A stretch of 24,173 nt of DNA from a virus. The notes under the pieces are model-generated. The model saw nothing but the letters and a program-made list of their open reading frames with translations, was not told the DNA's origin and did not search any database. The position numbers and the translations under genes were made by a program. Position 1 is the stretch's first letter. The number at the start of each line of letters is the position of its first letter. This document shows positions 6,639 through 13,535 of this stretch, piece after piece. The DNA lies in IMG/VR virus record IMGVR_UViG_3300009684_000171, positions 1 through 24,173 of that record; one strand, 5' to 3'.

Positions 6639-7334
6639 ATGCATCAATCTGATAATAACAATTTAACTATTCCAAGAGTAATTGCATTAAGATTCAAGAA
6701 AGACAATCAACTTGTCGAAGATATTTTGCAACAGGTAAGGACCAATATATATTATCATATTGATTTTTGTAGTTGTTGGGGGCAGTTTTCTGACACTTTA
6801 ACTCAAGAAACTAATCTAATATTATTTCACTGTAAGATTCTTGATAATCACGTAATAAGTCCTAACGAAATTTATGATCTAATTTCTTCCATGAGTCGAT
6901 TTACTATTGGTAAACAAATCAATATTGCAGCAGTGATAGATAATGATACTACACATGCTAGAATCAAAGAGCTACGTAAATTGGATATACGCGGCATAGT
7001 TCCTAGTAGTGAATTCTGGGGAGCAGAAGTTGGCGTATCAGCAGTGGTGTCTATATTAAGTGGCAATCAGTATTGGCCAAAAGACATCATTGATCAATTA
7101 CCCGGTGCTGTTAAAAAAGTTAAAACAAATACACAAGGTATCCGACTAACTGCTAGACAATTAGAAGTAATGGAACTGGTGTGCAAACGTGGATTGAGTA
7201 ACAAGGGTGTGGCCAAGATGTTAAAGATCTCCGAAAGCACAGTTAAAATTCATGTCAGTGCTGTAATGAAGGCTTATGGAGTTCGCAATAGAACGCAATT
7301 GGCCTTGACTGCATCCTCAAATTTTAAAGTCTAA
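6639..7334 (+). CDS. LuxR/NarL-type transcriptional regulator with degenerate receiver
   Basis: A 231-residue protein. Residues 159-224 form a clear LuxR-type helix-turn-helix: RLTARQLEVMELVCKRGLSN, then IAxxL-like VAKMLKISESTVKIHVSAVM with the recognition helix, and the YGVRNRTQL end. The N-terminal part (about 12-150) has the alternating strand/helix pattern and IRGIVPSSEFWG...SGNQYWP segment of response-regulator receivers. At the end of beta-3 (NLILFHCKI, residues 59-67), however, the phospho-acceptor Asp is not visible. It would therefore act without classical phosphorylation, or be modulated by binding or abundance. It lies directly upstream of two paralogous genes with duplicated leaders, which are the natural candidates for its targets. 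A phage-encoded LuxR-family protein at the border of a structural cluster could act as a late switch; this is inference. Confidence 0.88.
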   Translation: MHQSDNNNLTIPRVIALRFKKDNQLVEDILQQVRTNIYYHIDFCSCWGQFSDTLTQETNLILFHCKILDNHVISPNEIYDLISSMSRFTIGKQINIAAVIDNDTTHARIKELRKLDIRGIVPSSEFWGAEVGVSAVVSILSGNQYWPKDIIDQLPGAVKKVKTNTQGIRLTARQLEVMELVCKRGLSNKGVAKMLKISESTVKIHVSAVMKAYGVRNRTQLALTASSNFKV

Positions 7335-7433
7335 TACTGTTGTTGTGATCGTACTAATGCACAGACTATCTTTCCTGAATAAATTTTAAGTAATAGTGTA
7401 ACACAAATAGAAATGGGTTCTGTTTGCCGTTAC
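7329..7433 (+). promoter_or_regulatory. Duplicated leader element, copy 1, with hairpin
   Basis: About 105 bases that recur, diverged, at 8076-8183. Shared blocks include GTCTAATACT at the 5' end, a TGATGCACAGA-like block (here TAATGCACAGA) and a conserved block TTTTAAGTAATAGTGTAACA. The 23 bases at 7404-7426 fold into a 9-base-pair hairpin that is preserved in the second copy with a compensatory G-C to A-T change. It precedes the 7459 gene and probably lies in its 5' leader. Confidence 0.7.
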
Positions 7434-7458
7434 TAATTTTTACTCGAGGAAAAATAAA

Positions 7459-8019
7459 ATGGCTGAATTATCAACAGGAACCAATGCGTTCTTTTCATTG
7501 TTACAAAACGTACAGGGTGTTAAAGAAAAAGTAGCGGATAGCGTTTTTGAAAACTACAAATTACAAGTTGCTCAAGCAAACGATATTAACAATCGTGCTA
7601 TGCAAGTTGCATTACATGATGCTACGGCATTAGCTGACCTAAAGGCCGCTGCCTCTAAAGGTACATTAGAAACAATGTTGGCTGCTCAACGCACTGATGC
7701 TGCTATTGGTGCAACTGCTGCTGTAACACAACGTGATGTTGCTAGACAAGGTGAGTTCACACGTAATCTAGTAAATGAATTGAACACAATCAACTTGAAT
7801 ACTGCTCTAATCAACACCAATGTTGCATTTGATGGAATGAATAGTCAGTATTCTGATCTAGGTCTTGCTTACGGTGGAGCCGTTGGTGCTTACCAAAGTG
7901 CTAATAGTGTTAGCGCAATAAATGCAACCAAAAGTTCTGTAACTGGTCAACGTTTTGTTAATACTGGTGTATCAACCGGTACTGTACAATCTACCACATC
8001 TACAAGCATTGGCGGTTAA
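7459..8019 (+). CDS. Paralogous helical protein A, 186 aa, likely virion or abundant late protein
   Basis: ATG at 7459 follows GAGGAAAAATAAA. The protein is Ala/Asn/Thr-rich and mostly helical over residues 1-110 (FFSLLQNVQGVKEKVADSVF, then YKLQVAQANDINNRAMQVAL), with a Gly/Ser/Thr-rich C-terminal third. It is clearly paralogous to the gene at 8242 over its whole length, sharing NRAMQVALHDATAL, AAIGATAA and NLNTALINTNVAF. The C-terminus carries VNTGxxxGTxQ, a motif also found at the ends of the 8242 and 9049 products. I recognise no family. Its strong leader, strong terminator and duplication suggest a highly expressed protein such as a capsid decoration or appendage component, but this is inferred from arrangement only. 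Confidence 0.85.
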   Translation: MAELSTGTNAFFSLLQNVQGVKEKVADSVFENYKLQVAQANDINNRAMQVALHDATALADLKAAASKGTLETMLAAQRTDAAIGATAAVTQRDVARQGEFTRNLVNELNTINLNTALINTNVAFDGMNSQYSDLGLAYGGAVGAYQSANSVSAINATKSSVTGQRFVNTGVSTGTVQSTTSTSIGG

Positions 8020-8033
8020 TCCGTTACCAAATT

Positions 8034-8062
8034 AAAAACACTCCTTAGGGGGTGTTTTTTTT
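8034..8062 (+). terminator. Rho-independent terminator after paralog A
   Basis: An A-rich 5' arm running into ACACTCC (8038-8044) pairs with GGGGTGT (8049-8055), loop TTAG, followed by a run of eight T. It lies 15 bases after the 7459 gene's stop and would isolate that gene from the next unit. Confidence 0.9.
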
Positions 8063-8075
8063 GGCCGTAAATTTG

Positions 8076-8183
8076 GTCTAATACTCAAGCACTGATACAA
8101 CTGATGCACAGAATTTTTTTGATTCAAAAATTTTAAGTAATAGTGTAACACAAATAAAAATGGTTTTTATTTGTACAAGTTAC
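8076..8183 (+). promoter_or_regulatory. Duplicated leader element, copy 2, with hairpin
   Basis: Second copy of the 7329-7433 element, directly after the terminator. The hairpin at 8151-8173 has arms CAAATAAAAA and TTTTTATTTG around TGG, a perfect 10-base-pair stem. Relative to copy 1 the stem differs by a paired change (G-C to A-T) and by a G-T wobble becoming A-T, as expected for a conserved structure. It ends 58 bases before the 8242 start. Confidence 0.7.
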
Positions 8184-8241
8184 ACCTAGGGCTTTGCACA
8201 GTGGCAACAGTCCTGGCATTTTTACTTTAAGGAAAAATAAA

Positions 8242-8796
8242 ATGGCTGATATGTTAACAACTGATCCTTTCTTCTCTTTGCTACAAAACGTACAAGATGT
8301 AAAGACCAAGGTTTCTGATTCAATCTTTGAAAACTACAAACTACAAGTCGCACAAACAAACGACATCAACAACCGCGCTATGCAAGTTGCATTGCACGAT
8401 GCAACAGCATTGTCTGACCTAAAGCAATCTGTCGCCGAAGGCACACTACAGACTATGCTTGCTGCTGGTCGTACAGATGCTGCTATCGGTGCTACTGCCG
8501 CTGCAACTCAACGTGCAATCTTTGAACAAGGTGAAATGACTCGTGGTTTAATCAACGGTTTAAACACACAAAACTTGAACACTGCTTTGATCAACACCAA
8601 TGTAGCATTCTCTGGCCTAAATGGTCAATATGCTGGTTTAGGTCTTGCTTATGGTGGCGCAGTTGCTGCTGTACAAAGCGCAAACAGCGTAAATGCTGTT
8701 AATGCTCTAAACAGTGCTATTGCTAGCCAAGGTTTGGTCAACACCGGTACCATGACAGGTACTACACAGACTGCTACTCCAACTAGCATTCGCTAA
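8242..8796 (+). CDS. Paralogous helical protein B, 184 aa
   Basis: I take ATG at 8242 because it follows AAGGAAAAATAAA, matching its paralog; an in-frame ATG at 8194 lies inside the leader and lacks a binding site. The protein aligns end to end with the 7459 product: PFFSLLQNVQDVKTKVSDS, the NDINNRAMQVALHDATAL block, DAAIGATAA, LNTALINTNVAF and YAGLGLAYGGAVAAVQSANS. The C-terminal stretch NSAIASQGLVNTGTMTG followed by QTATPTSI is nearly repeated in the 9049 protein. The copies are strongly diverged at the DNA level, so the duplication is old and both are under selection. Function unknown; a virion-surface or other abundant late role is plausible. Confidence 0.85.
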   Translation: MADMLTTDPFFSLLQNVQDVKTKVSDSIFENYKLQVAQTNDINNRAMQVALHDATALSDLKQSVAEGTLQTMLAAGRTDAAIGATAAATQRAIFEQGEMTRGLINGLNTQNLNTALINTNVAFSGLNGQYAGLGLAYGGAVAAVQSANSVNAVNALNSAIASQGLVNTGTMTGTTQTATPTSIR

Positions 8797-8821
8797 TCAC
8801 TAACCCATAAGGAGGTCTATT

Positions 8822-8986
8822 ATGTATGGATCAAGATTTGGGTGGGGTGGCGTCTACGGAGGATATAGCCCTAGAGGATATCTGGCAGCAGGACTTGGTT
8901 ATCCATACCAAGGCGGCTGGGGTTATCCTGGATGGGGCTACGGCTATCCTGGTTTAGTGTATGGTGGTTACGGCTATCCATACTAG
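8822..8986 (+). CDS. Gly/Tyr-rich mini-protein, 54 aa
   Basis: ATG at 8822 follows AAGGAGGTCTATT, one of the strongest ribosome binding sites in the window. The 54-residue product has 19 Gly and 13 Tyr, with Trp and Pro making up much of the rest; repeats such as GWGYPGWGYGYPG are typical. There is no hydrophobic membrane helix and no charged domain. Such compositions occur in self-associating, adhesive or structural proteins; its role here is unknown. It shares a unit with the gene at 8242 and is followed at once by a strong terminator. The next gene (9049) begins with the same type of composition. Confidence 0.75.
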   Translation: MYGSRFGWGGVYGGYSPRGYLAAGLGYPYQGGWGYPGWGYGYPGLVYGGYGYPY

Positions 8987-9001
8987 GTTGTAAAACTTAA
9001 C

Positions 9002-9033
9002 ATAGGCCGACTCACAAGGTTGGCCTATTTTTT
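9002..9033 (+). terminator. Rho-independent terminator
   Basis: ATAGGCC (9002-9008) pairs with GGCCTAT (9022-9028). The stem extends inward through GAC/GTT to 10 base pairs around the loop TCACAAG, and is followed by six T. It closes the 8242-8986 unit. Confidence 0.9.
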
Positions 9034-9048
9034 AACAAGGGGAATAAT

Positions 9049-9267
9049 ATGTATTCAGGTTATATGTATCCGTTCTACAGAGGTTGGGGCATGGGTCAGC
9101 CAGGCTATGGTGTTGGTTATCCAACATGGGGCTTTGGTGGCTATTCTGGCTACGGTAGTTATGGCGGAATTAATTCTATTGGTAGTGCTATTGCTAATCA
9201 AAGCATAGTCAATACTGGTAGTGTAATTGGACTTACACAAACTGCTACACCAACAGTTATTTGGTAA
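9049..9267 (+). CDS. Chimeric Gly/Tyr-rich protein with shared C-terminal motif, 72 aa
   Basis: ATG at 9049 follows AAGGGGAATAAT. Residues 1-40 are Gly/Tyr/Trp-rich (GQPGYGVGYPTWGFGGYSG), like the 54-residue protein upstream. Residues 41-72 match the last 32 residues of the 8242 protein: NSIGSAIANQSIVNTG, then a short variable piece, then LTQTATPTVIW. The gene therefore looks like a fusion of the two compositions of its neighbours. The shared tail suggests a common binding partner, assembly site or processing signal. The downstream gene starts nine bases after this stop. No family is recognised. Confidence 0.8.
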   Translation: MYSGYMYPFYRGWGMGQPGYGVGYPTWGFGGYSGYGSYGGINSIGSAIANQSIVNTGSVIGLTQTATPTVIW

Positions 9268-9275
9268 CAAATAAA

Positions 9276-9992
9276 ATGTACAAAAAAATATCACACAATA
9301 TTGTTGAAGAGCATTTTGATCATCCGGCAGTACTGCCTGTCGGAATGATTGATAAACCCGTATCAATGTCTATGTTATCTAACGAATTAACACCGTTGCC
9401 TTCTGTGGTAATTAATGAACGTACATTGATTTTTCGTATGGATTCAAGAACTCTATGGACTAGATATGCATTGGGTATGATCAATTATTCAGTTAGTAGT
9501 TTTGGTAATATGCCCAGCACACCAGCTGTGGAAAAGAATCTCAGTAGAAATGCAGCAGGAATAGGAGATTATTTTATTCCTTATTATGGCATAACTGCTG
9601 GCACCAAGGTAGGTAACTTACTAGGTGTACTGTTGTTAAATGGAACGCGAGTGGTGGAAACTATTAAAAACAAGCAAACAGACATTGCAGTATACAAAGG
9701 AATCTGGAGCAGGCAGATTGATGATTTGGCTACATATCTAAACGAGCTAAATCCCAGTCAGTATCCCAGAGTTCTATTGATAGAGATGTTTACTAATCTT
9801 ACTAATTTTTGGACAGAAGATTTCATAGCTAGAGTTGCCAACAACTTTGCTACAGATGCCGTGGCACTAGATAACATAATGAAAGTGGCTGTAAGCGGTA
9901 TACCAAACCATGCCAACAAAGGTTACAGCAGTTTGGCTGATATACTCAGCAGAGGAATAGTTGCACAGTTTCCACTATTATTTTTGGAGTAA
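9276..9992 (+). CDS. Paralogous phage protein (MYKKI family), 238 aa, copy 1
   Basis: I chose ATG 9276 because its product starts MYKKISHNIVEEHFDHP, matching the paralog at 13536 (MYKKITHTIVEEHFDHP); an upstream in-frame TTG at 9261 overlaps the previous gene. Other shared points are FRMDSRT/FRLDART, YYGITAG/YYGTAAG, and a C-terminal part of the form SLADILSRGIVAQFP/GLADVFATGIIRQFP. Between them lie helical segments with Trp and Asn. No membrane helix or enzyme motif is seen. Both copies are followed by a gene for a Cys-containing coiled-coil protein, so the pair looks like a conserved two-gene module placed among fibre genes; I would guess a structural or assembly role. Confidence 0.8.
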   Translation: MYKKISHNIVEEHFDHPAVLPVGMIDKPVSMSMLSNELTPLPSVVINERTLIFRMDSRTLWTRYALGMINYSVSSFGNMPSTPAVEKNLSRNAAGIGDYFIPYYGITAGTKVGNLLGVLLLNGTRVVETIKNKQTDIAVYKGIWSRQIDDLATYLNELNPSQYPRVLLIEMFTNLTNFWTEDFIARVANNFATDAVALDNIMKVAVSGIPNHANKGYSSLADILSRGIVAQFPLLFLE

Positions 9993-9995
9993 ACT

Positions 9996-10247
9996 ATGAG
10001 CATACTACATATACCTACTGTATCGGATGGCGGTGGTGTTGAATCCACTGATTTAAAAACACACGTTTTACTTTGCGGTCAACGTTATGGAATGTTGTCT
10101 GATCGCCTTGATCGTATTGAAAAAAGCATTGACGATATCATACAGACCAGCAAAGAGAATAAAAAAATTATTATAGGTGCTTTTGTTACTGTGGTCACAG
10201 GAACAGCAACGTCTTTGATTACAATATTTCTTAAACTTTCTCAATAA
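9996..10247 (+). CDS. Coiled-coil plus membrane-anchor protein, 83 aa
   Basis: Starts three bases after the upstream stop. Residues 20-45 (KTHVLLCGQRYGMLSDRLDR plus IEKS) resemble the product of the paralogous second gene at 14227. A short coiled coil (about 33-53) is followed by a single hydrophobic helix (57-80, IIIGAFVTVVTGTATSLITI) and a short polar tail. The arrangement resembles XhlA/haemolysin-type or holin-accessory phage proteins (helical N-terminus, one C-terminal membrane helix), but no specific signature proves this. The paralog at 14227 lacks the membrane helix and is instead followed by a peptidase frame. Confidence 0.75.
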   Translation: MSILHIPTVSDGGGVESTDLKTHVLLCGQRYGMLSDRLDRIEKSIDDIIQTSKENKKIIIGAFVTVVTGTATSLITIFLKLSQ

Positions 10248-10262
10248 TATACAGGTTTAAAA

Positions 10263-11057
10263 ATGAGTAACATTGCTGATTATCAACAAAAAGCAGAGTT
10301 AATTAAAACTGCTCGTAGACAATTGTATGCTGAATATCTCAGTTGCCAGAAGCTGGGTTATAATACATGGGTTACTGAAGTTGATGTTGCTCGTAGGGCC
10401 AGCAAGAGCCTACCCGGATCTCCACTACTAAAACCGTTTCCTACAGAGCCAGATATAATTGCCAAGGCTCTAGAATTATACAATGCTACAACTGTTGCTA
10501 ATGCACCAGTAGCCGCAGATATTCCAGTGGCGGCTCCTCCTGCGGTTGCCACATATCTAGATAAGATACACGAAGTATATTCAACTCCTATTGTGTTACT
10601 TGATAAGGTACCTGGAGAGGAAGTTGCGCCCAATGCGGAACCTGCTTTGGTACCAGAACCAGAGCCACCATCAATTGGTGCTCAACTAGCTGCTGCATAT
10701 TACGGAAGTCCGTTAGATGTAGCCAGTGCACCAGGGGGTGAAATATCTGTATCTGATCAACTATCGGCGGTATATAACAGTAAGTTTATAGAACCAACAA
10801 TGCCAACTGTTACAGAAATTAGCACAGATCCAGTGCCCGAGTCAAGTGATACAGATACTGAACCAAATTTGGAAAAACTTGCCATAGATGATATTGAAGT
10901 AGAGATAGAACCAGAATCTATTGTAGAACCTGAGACAGAAGTTATTTTGGTGCCCGAGGTTGTAGAACCAGTTGAATCTAATCGATCCACATCAGGAATT
11001 CAACAGTTAATAGCAAAATTATTAAAAATGGATCAACAAGGACCTAAAAATGTTTAA
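10263..11057 (+). CDS. Hypothetical protein with Pro/Glu-rich linker, 264 aa
   Basis: The protein has three parts. A helical N-terminal domain (about 1-75) begins SNIADYQQKAELIKTARRQL. A long low-complexity region (75-240) is rich in Pro, Val, Glu and Ala with acidic blocks, and contains a short internal repeat (AQLAAAYYGS and DQLSAVYNSK). A C-terminal amphipathic helix (GIQQLIAKLLKMDQQ) closes it. It may be a flexible scaffold or tether, with the ends binding partners; this is inferred from composition. The 3' end overlaps the start of the collagen-like gene by eight bases, so the two are coupled. No signal peptide or membrane helix. Confidence 0.75.
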   Translation: MSNIADYQQKAELIKTARRQLYAEYLSCQKLGYNTWVTEVDVARRASKSLPGSPLLKPFPTEPDIIAKALELYNATTVANAPVAADIPVAAPPAVATYLDKIHEVYSTPIVLLDKVPGEEVAPNAEPALVPEPEPPSIGAQLAAAYYGSPLDVASAPGGEISVSDQLSAVYNSKFIEPTMPTVTEISTDPVPESSDTDTEPNLEKLAIDDIEVEIEPESIVEPETEVILVPEVVEPVESNRSTSGIQQLIAKLLKMDQQGPKNV

Positions 11058-11766
11058 TTCACTAGGTATATATTCTAACCCACTTACACCAGGAACACCA
11101 TCCAATCAAGGAGTTAGTCCACTACTACCTGTGGTAGTAGTTGCTGGTGGTGCAGGTAATAGCATAGGCGGATACGGCAATGACATTTTTAATAACGGTA
11201 CTATAAACAATGGCAACGGTTATACAGGTAGTCAAGGTATTCCGGGATCAGCAGGCGGATATACCGGAAGCCAAGGTGCTATTGGATACACCGGTAGTAC
11301 CGGATCTGGATTATCAAACTTTGGATTTGTGACCAGCAGTATAGATCAACTCAATCCTGTAGCCGGTAACATCAACAAGGTGACTTTTGACACAGTGAGT
11401 CCTGCTAGTGATGTGAGTCTAGCGGGTGGTGGTACTGAAATAACTGTGGTCAATGCTGGTGTCTATACCAAACTGTCCACTATCATTGTAAGTAAAACTA
11501 GTGGAGGAACCAGTGGTGTTAACATATGGTTACGCTATAACGGAGTAGACTTACCTGGCTCGGCACAGCCCCTACAATTAATCAATACCTTGAGTCAAAT
11601 TTTTGTCACAGGTAATTATACTCTTGTCATGGCAGCGGGTTCAAATATTCAAATGTGTTGGACCAGCAATGATACCACTATATCATTGGCAGTATTGGCA
11701 GCGGGAACTACACCGGTCAGCCCCACTGGTTACAGTGCCAAAGTCACACTGACCAGAATCAGTTAA
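11050..11766 (+). CDS. Collagen-like fibre protein with beta-rich head, 238 aa
   Basis: After an N-terminal segment rich in Gly, Val and Asn, residues 57-87 form short collagen-like Gly-X-Y repeats (GYTGSQGIPGSAGGYTGSQG and onward), expected to trimerise. The C-terminal part (95-238) is beta-rich, with YTKLSTIIVSKTSGGTSGVN, IWLRYNGVDLPGS and a Trp-containing stretch like those in the jelly-roll-type heads of cyanophage tail proteins. The layout, stalk plus head, suggests a virion appendage that contacts the host surface. The gene overlaps the previous stop by eight bases and is followed by a chain of related small fibre genes. Confidence 0.82.
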   Translation: MFNSLGIYSNPLTPGTPSNQGVSPLLPVVVVAGGAGNSIGGYGNDIFNNGTINNGNGYTGSQGIPGSAGGYTGSQGAIGYTGSTGSGLSNFGFVTSSIDQLNPVAGNINKVTFDTVSPASDVSLAGGGTEITVVNAGVYTKLSTIIVSKTSGGTSGVNIWLRYNGVDLPGSAQPLQLINTLSQIFVTGNYTLVMAAGSNIQMCWTSNDTTISLAVLAAGTTPVSPTGYSAKVTLTRIS

Positions 11767-11775
11767 GGAATCACA

Positions 11776-12078
11776 ATGGCTATTAATTATAACATTAAAC
11801 TAGTTACTACAACACCTTACATCGTACTAGATACAGACGAAGTGATATTGGTAAATGTAGCTGGCCCTGCCTCTATCATTCTACCCACTATAGTAACGGG
11901 AAAAAATACTGCGTTTTACGTCAAAGACTCTAGCGGTAATGCTTTGGCCAATCCTATCACCATCACTGCCATAGGTGGTGCAACAATCAATGGCATTGGA
12001 TTTGCTCTAATCAACGGCAATTACAGTCATGTTCAATTTGTATGGGATGGCTCAAATTGGCTAACACTAACCAATTAA
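11776..12078 (+). CDS. Single-domain beta-rich fibre accessory protein, 100 aa
   Basis: Consists almost entirely of one domain: TTTPYIVLDTDEVILVNVAG, then ILPTIVTGKNTAFYVKD, then TITAIGGATINGIG and a final VQFVWDGSNWLTLTN. The pattern (D-x-D-E at the start, I-x-L-P..G..xYVKD, a turn-rich middle, and an aromatic x-W end) recurs in the genes at 12083 and 12891. Phage tail proteins often carry such repeats, probably as small beta-barrels for trimerisation or glycan binding. It starts behind AAGGAATCACA and is followed four bases later by its neighbour. Confidence 0.78.
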   Translation: MAINYNIKLVTTTPYIVLDTDEVILVNVAGPASIILPTIVTGKNTAFYVKDSSGNALANPITITAIGGATINGIGFALINGNYSHVQFVWDGSNWLTLTN

Positions 12079-12082
12079 CATT

Positions 12083-12352
12083 ATGAATAACTTTTTTAAT
12101 ATAAAACTTACTGCTGTTAATTATACAGCAACTGATGTTGACGAGTATATAGGTGCTACTGCCAACGGTGTAACCATTACTCTACCACCAGGAGTAGTGG
12201 GGCGCTGGTATTATATAAAAAATCAAATCGCAGGTAGTGTCACGGTGCAAGGTACTGGAATAGACACCATCGACGGCAGTGCTTCTAAAACACTAAACAC
12301 CAATGCTGGCGTTATGCTAGTGTTTGATAATATACGTTGGAACATATTATGA
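12083..12352 (+). CDS. Second single-domain beta-rich fibre accessory protein, 89 aa
   Basis: Same module as the 11776 product: TAVNYTATDVDEYIGATANG, ITLPPGVVGRWYYIKNQ, VTVQGTGIDTIDG and the end LVFDNIRWNIL. It is even closer to the C-terminal half of the 12891 product, sharing DEYIG.TAN, TLP.GV.G and IKN/VKN...G. Its TGA stop overlaps the next ATG (ATGA at 12349), implying coupled translation and matched amounts with the downstream fibre protein. No membrane segment. The receptor or partner is unknown. Confidence 0.76.
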   Translation: MNNFFNIKLTAVNYTATDVDEYIGATANGVTITLPPGVVGRWYYIKNQIAGSVTVQGTGIDTIDGSASKTLNTNAGVMLVFDNIRWNIL

Positions 12353-12864
12353 CATACTTATTTCCCATAGCAACTACTTCAAGTGTAGGACTGGTTCAAG
12401 CCGGCACTAATATTTCCATTGATGCTGCTGGAGTAATATCTACCACCGGTGGGGGCAGTGCTACCATTGGTACTTGGACTCCGGGTATTACTTCTAGTAC
12501 ACCAGCTACTATCACAGTAATTGCTACAACTGCCAACTATTCCAAAATTGGACAACAAGTGACCTGCTACTTTGACATTACAGTGACAGTTGAATCTGGT
12601 GGTAGCGGTACAGGGACATTGTCCTTGAGTAATTTACCATTTACCAGTATTACCAGTACTGGATATGTGGGTAGCGTGATTATTTCTTATTTTGGAAATA
12701 CACAATCAAAAGAAACTACTATCACTGGATCAGTGATTGGTAATTCAACTAGAGCAAGCCTATGGAATGCACATGAAGTGTATGACATAAGTTGTCTAAT
12801 ACAGGACGACATACAGGCTACAACCAGACTGCAAGGTGCAGTAATTTACCTAAGCGCAATCTAA
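12349..12864 (+). CDS. Tail fibre-like protein, 171 aa
   Basis: I use ATG 12349 (overlapping the previous stop) rather than an in-frame TTG at 12337. The product starts TYLFPIATTSSVGLVQAG, then NISIDAAGVIST; the protein at 12891 begins almost the same way (SYLFPDATTTDLGVVQVG). This LG.VQ.G.NI.VD..GVIS pattern is a common repeat at the start of phage short tail fibres. The rest (residues 35-171) is Thr/Ser/Gly-rich beta structure ending in LQGAVIYLSAI. Its place between repeat-module genes points to an appendage component. Confidence 0.8.
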   Translation: MTYLFPIATTSSVGLVQAGTNISIDAAGVISTTGGGSATIGTWTPGITSSTPATITVIATTANYSKIGQQVTCYFDITVTVESGGSGTGTLSLSNLPFTSITSTGYVGSVIISYFGNTQSKETTITGSVIGNSTRASLWNAHEVYDISCLIQDDIQATTRLQGAVIYLSAI

Positions 12865-12890
12865 AACGACATTAACACAAGGAGAAATCA

Positions 12891-13508
12891 ATGTCATACT
12901 TATTCCCAGACGCAACCACAACCGATCTAGGTGTCGTACAAGTTGGAGCCAACATTGATGTTGATGCCAACAGCGTTATATCTATACCACAAAGCGTAGC
13001 AACTACAGCCACAGTTACATTTGGCACAGTCAATGTGTCCAATACCTTGACCCTAAATGGTGCCAGTGTTGTTACCAGGGTTACCCCAACAGCAGGGCCT
13101 GGAATTGGACTTTCTAATGTTGTATCAACTGGCACTGCAACTTCATTTACAATTAACAATACAGGTGTTACAAGTATTGTTGCAGGAACTAATATTAGTA
13201 TTAGTAACAGTACTGGTACAGTAACCATTACTGCTAGTGGCGCTGCATTGATTCAAACAACTGGCACAGCAGTGGCTTACCTGGCCACAGCCGACGATGA
13301 ATACATTGGTGTTACTGCCAACCCAACCATTGTTACATTACCCACAGGTGTTACAGGCAAGACATATATTGTCAAGAATGAAACTACTGGTAATACTACA
13401 GTAACTGGCACACTTGGACAACTTTTAGATAGTACTCTTACCAAGACTTTAGGGTCTAAAGCCAGTTTGACTGTTGTATTCCGTGCCGGACAATGGCGCA
13501 TAATCTAA
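12891..13508 (+). CDS. Modular tail fibre-like protein, 205 aa
   Basis: Starts behind AAGGAGAAATCA. Residues 1-31 are the LG.VQ.G.NI.VD module shared with the 12349 gene. Residues 35-120 are low-charge beta repeats (TVTFGTVNVSNTLTLNGASV, then SIVAGTNISISNSTGTVTI), and residues 122-205 are the DEYIG module shared with 12083 and 11776, ending VFRAGQWRII. The gene thus joins two modules that its neighbours carry separately, a sign of duplication and shuffling. The antisense strand is also open over long stretches here, but that is a by-product of the Thr/Val-rich composition. Confidence 0.82.
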   Translation: MSYLFPDATTTDLGVVQVGANIDVDANSVISIPQSVATTATVTFGTVNVSNTLTLNGASVVTRVTPTAGPGIGLSNVVSTGTATSFTINNTGVTSIVAGTNISISNSTGTVTITASGAALIQTTGTAVAYLATADDEYIGVTANPTIVTLPTGVTGKTYIVKNETTGNTTVTGTLGQLLDSTLTKTLGSKASLTVVFRAGQWRII

Positions 13509-13535
13509 TACATTTAACTATAAAGGAAAAATAAA

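Noticed and set aside
8194-8241. Longer N-terminus for the 8242 protein
   Set aside because: The extension lies in the leader, has no ribosome binding site and has no counterpart in the paralog at 7459.
12872-13501. Long minus-strand open frames opposite the 12891 fibre gene
   Set aside because: The Val/Leu/Thr-rich products are the antisense of beta-rich fibre repeats; no start signals, and the plus frame matches neighbouring modules.
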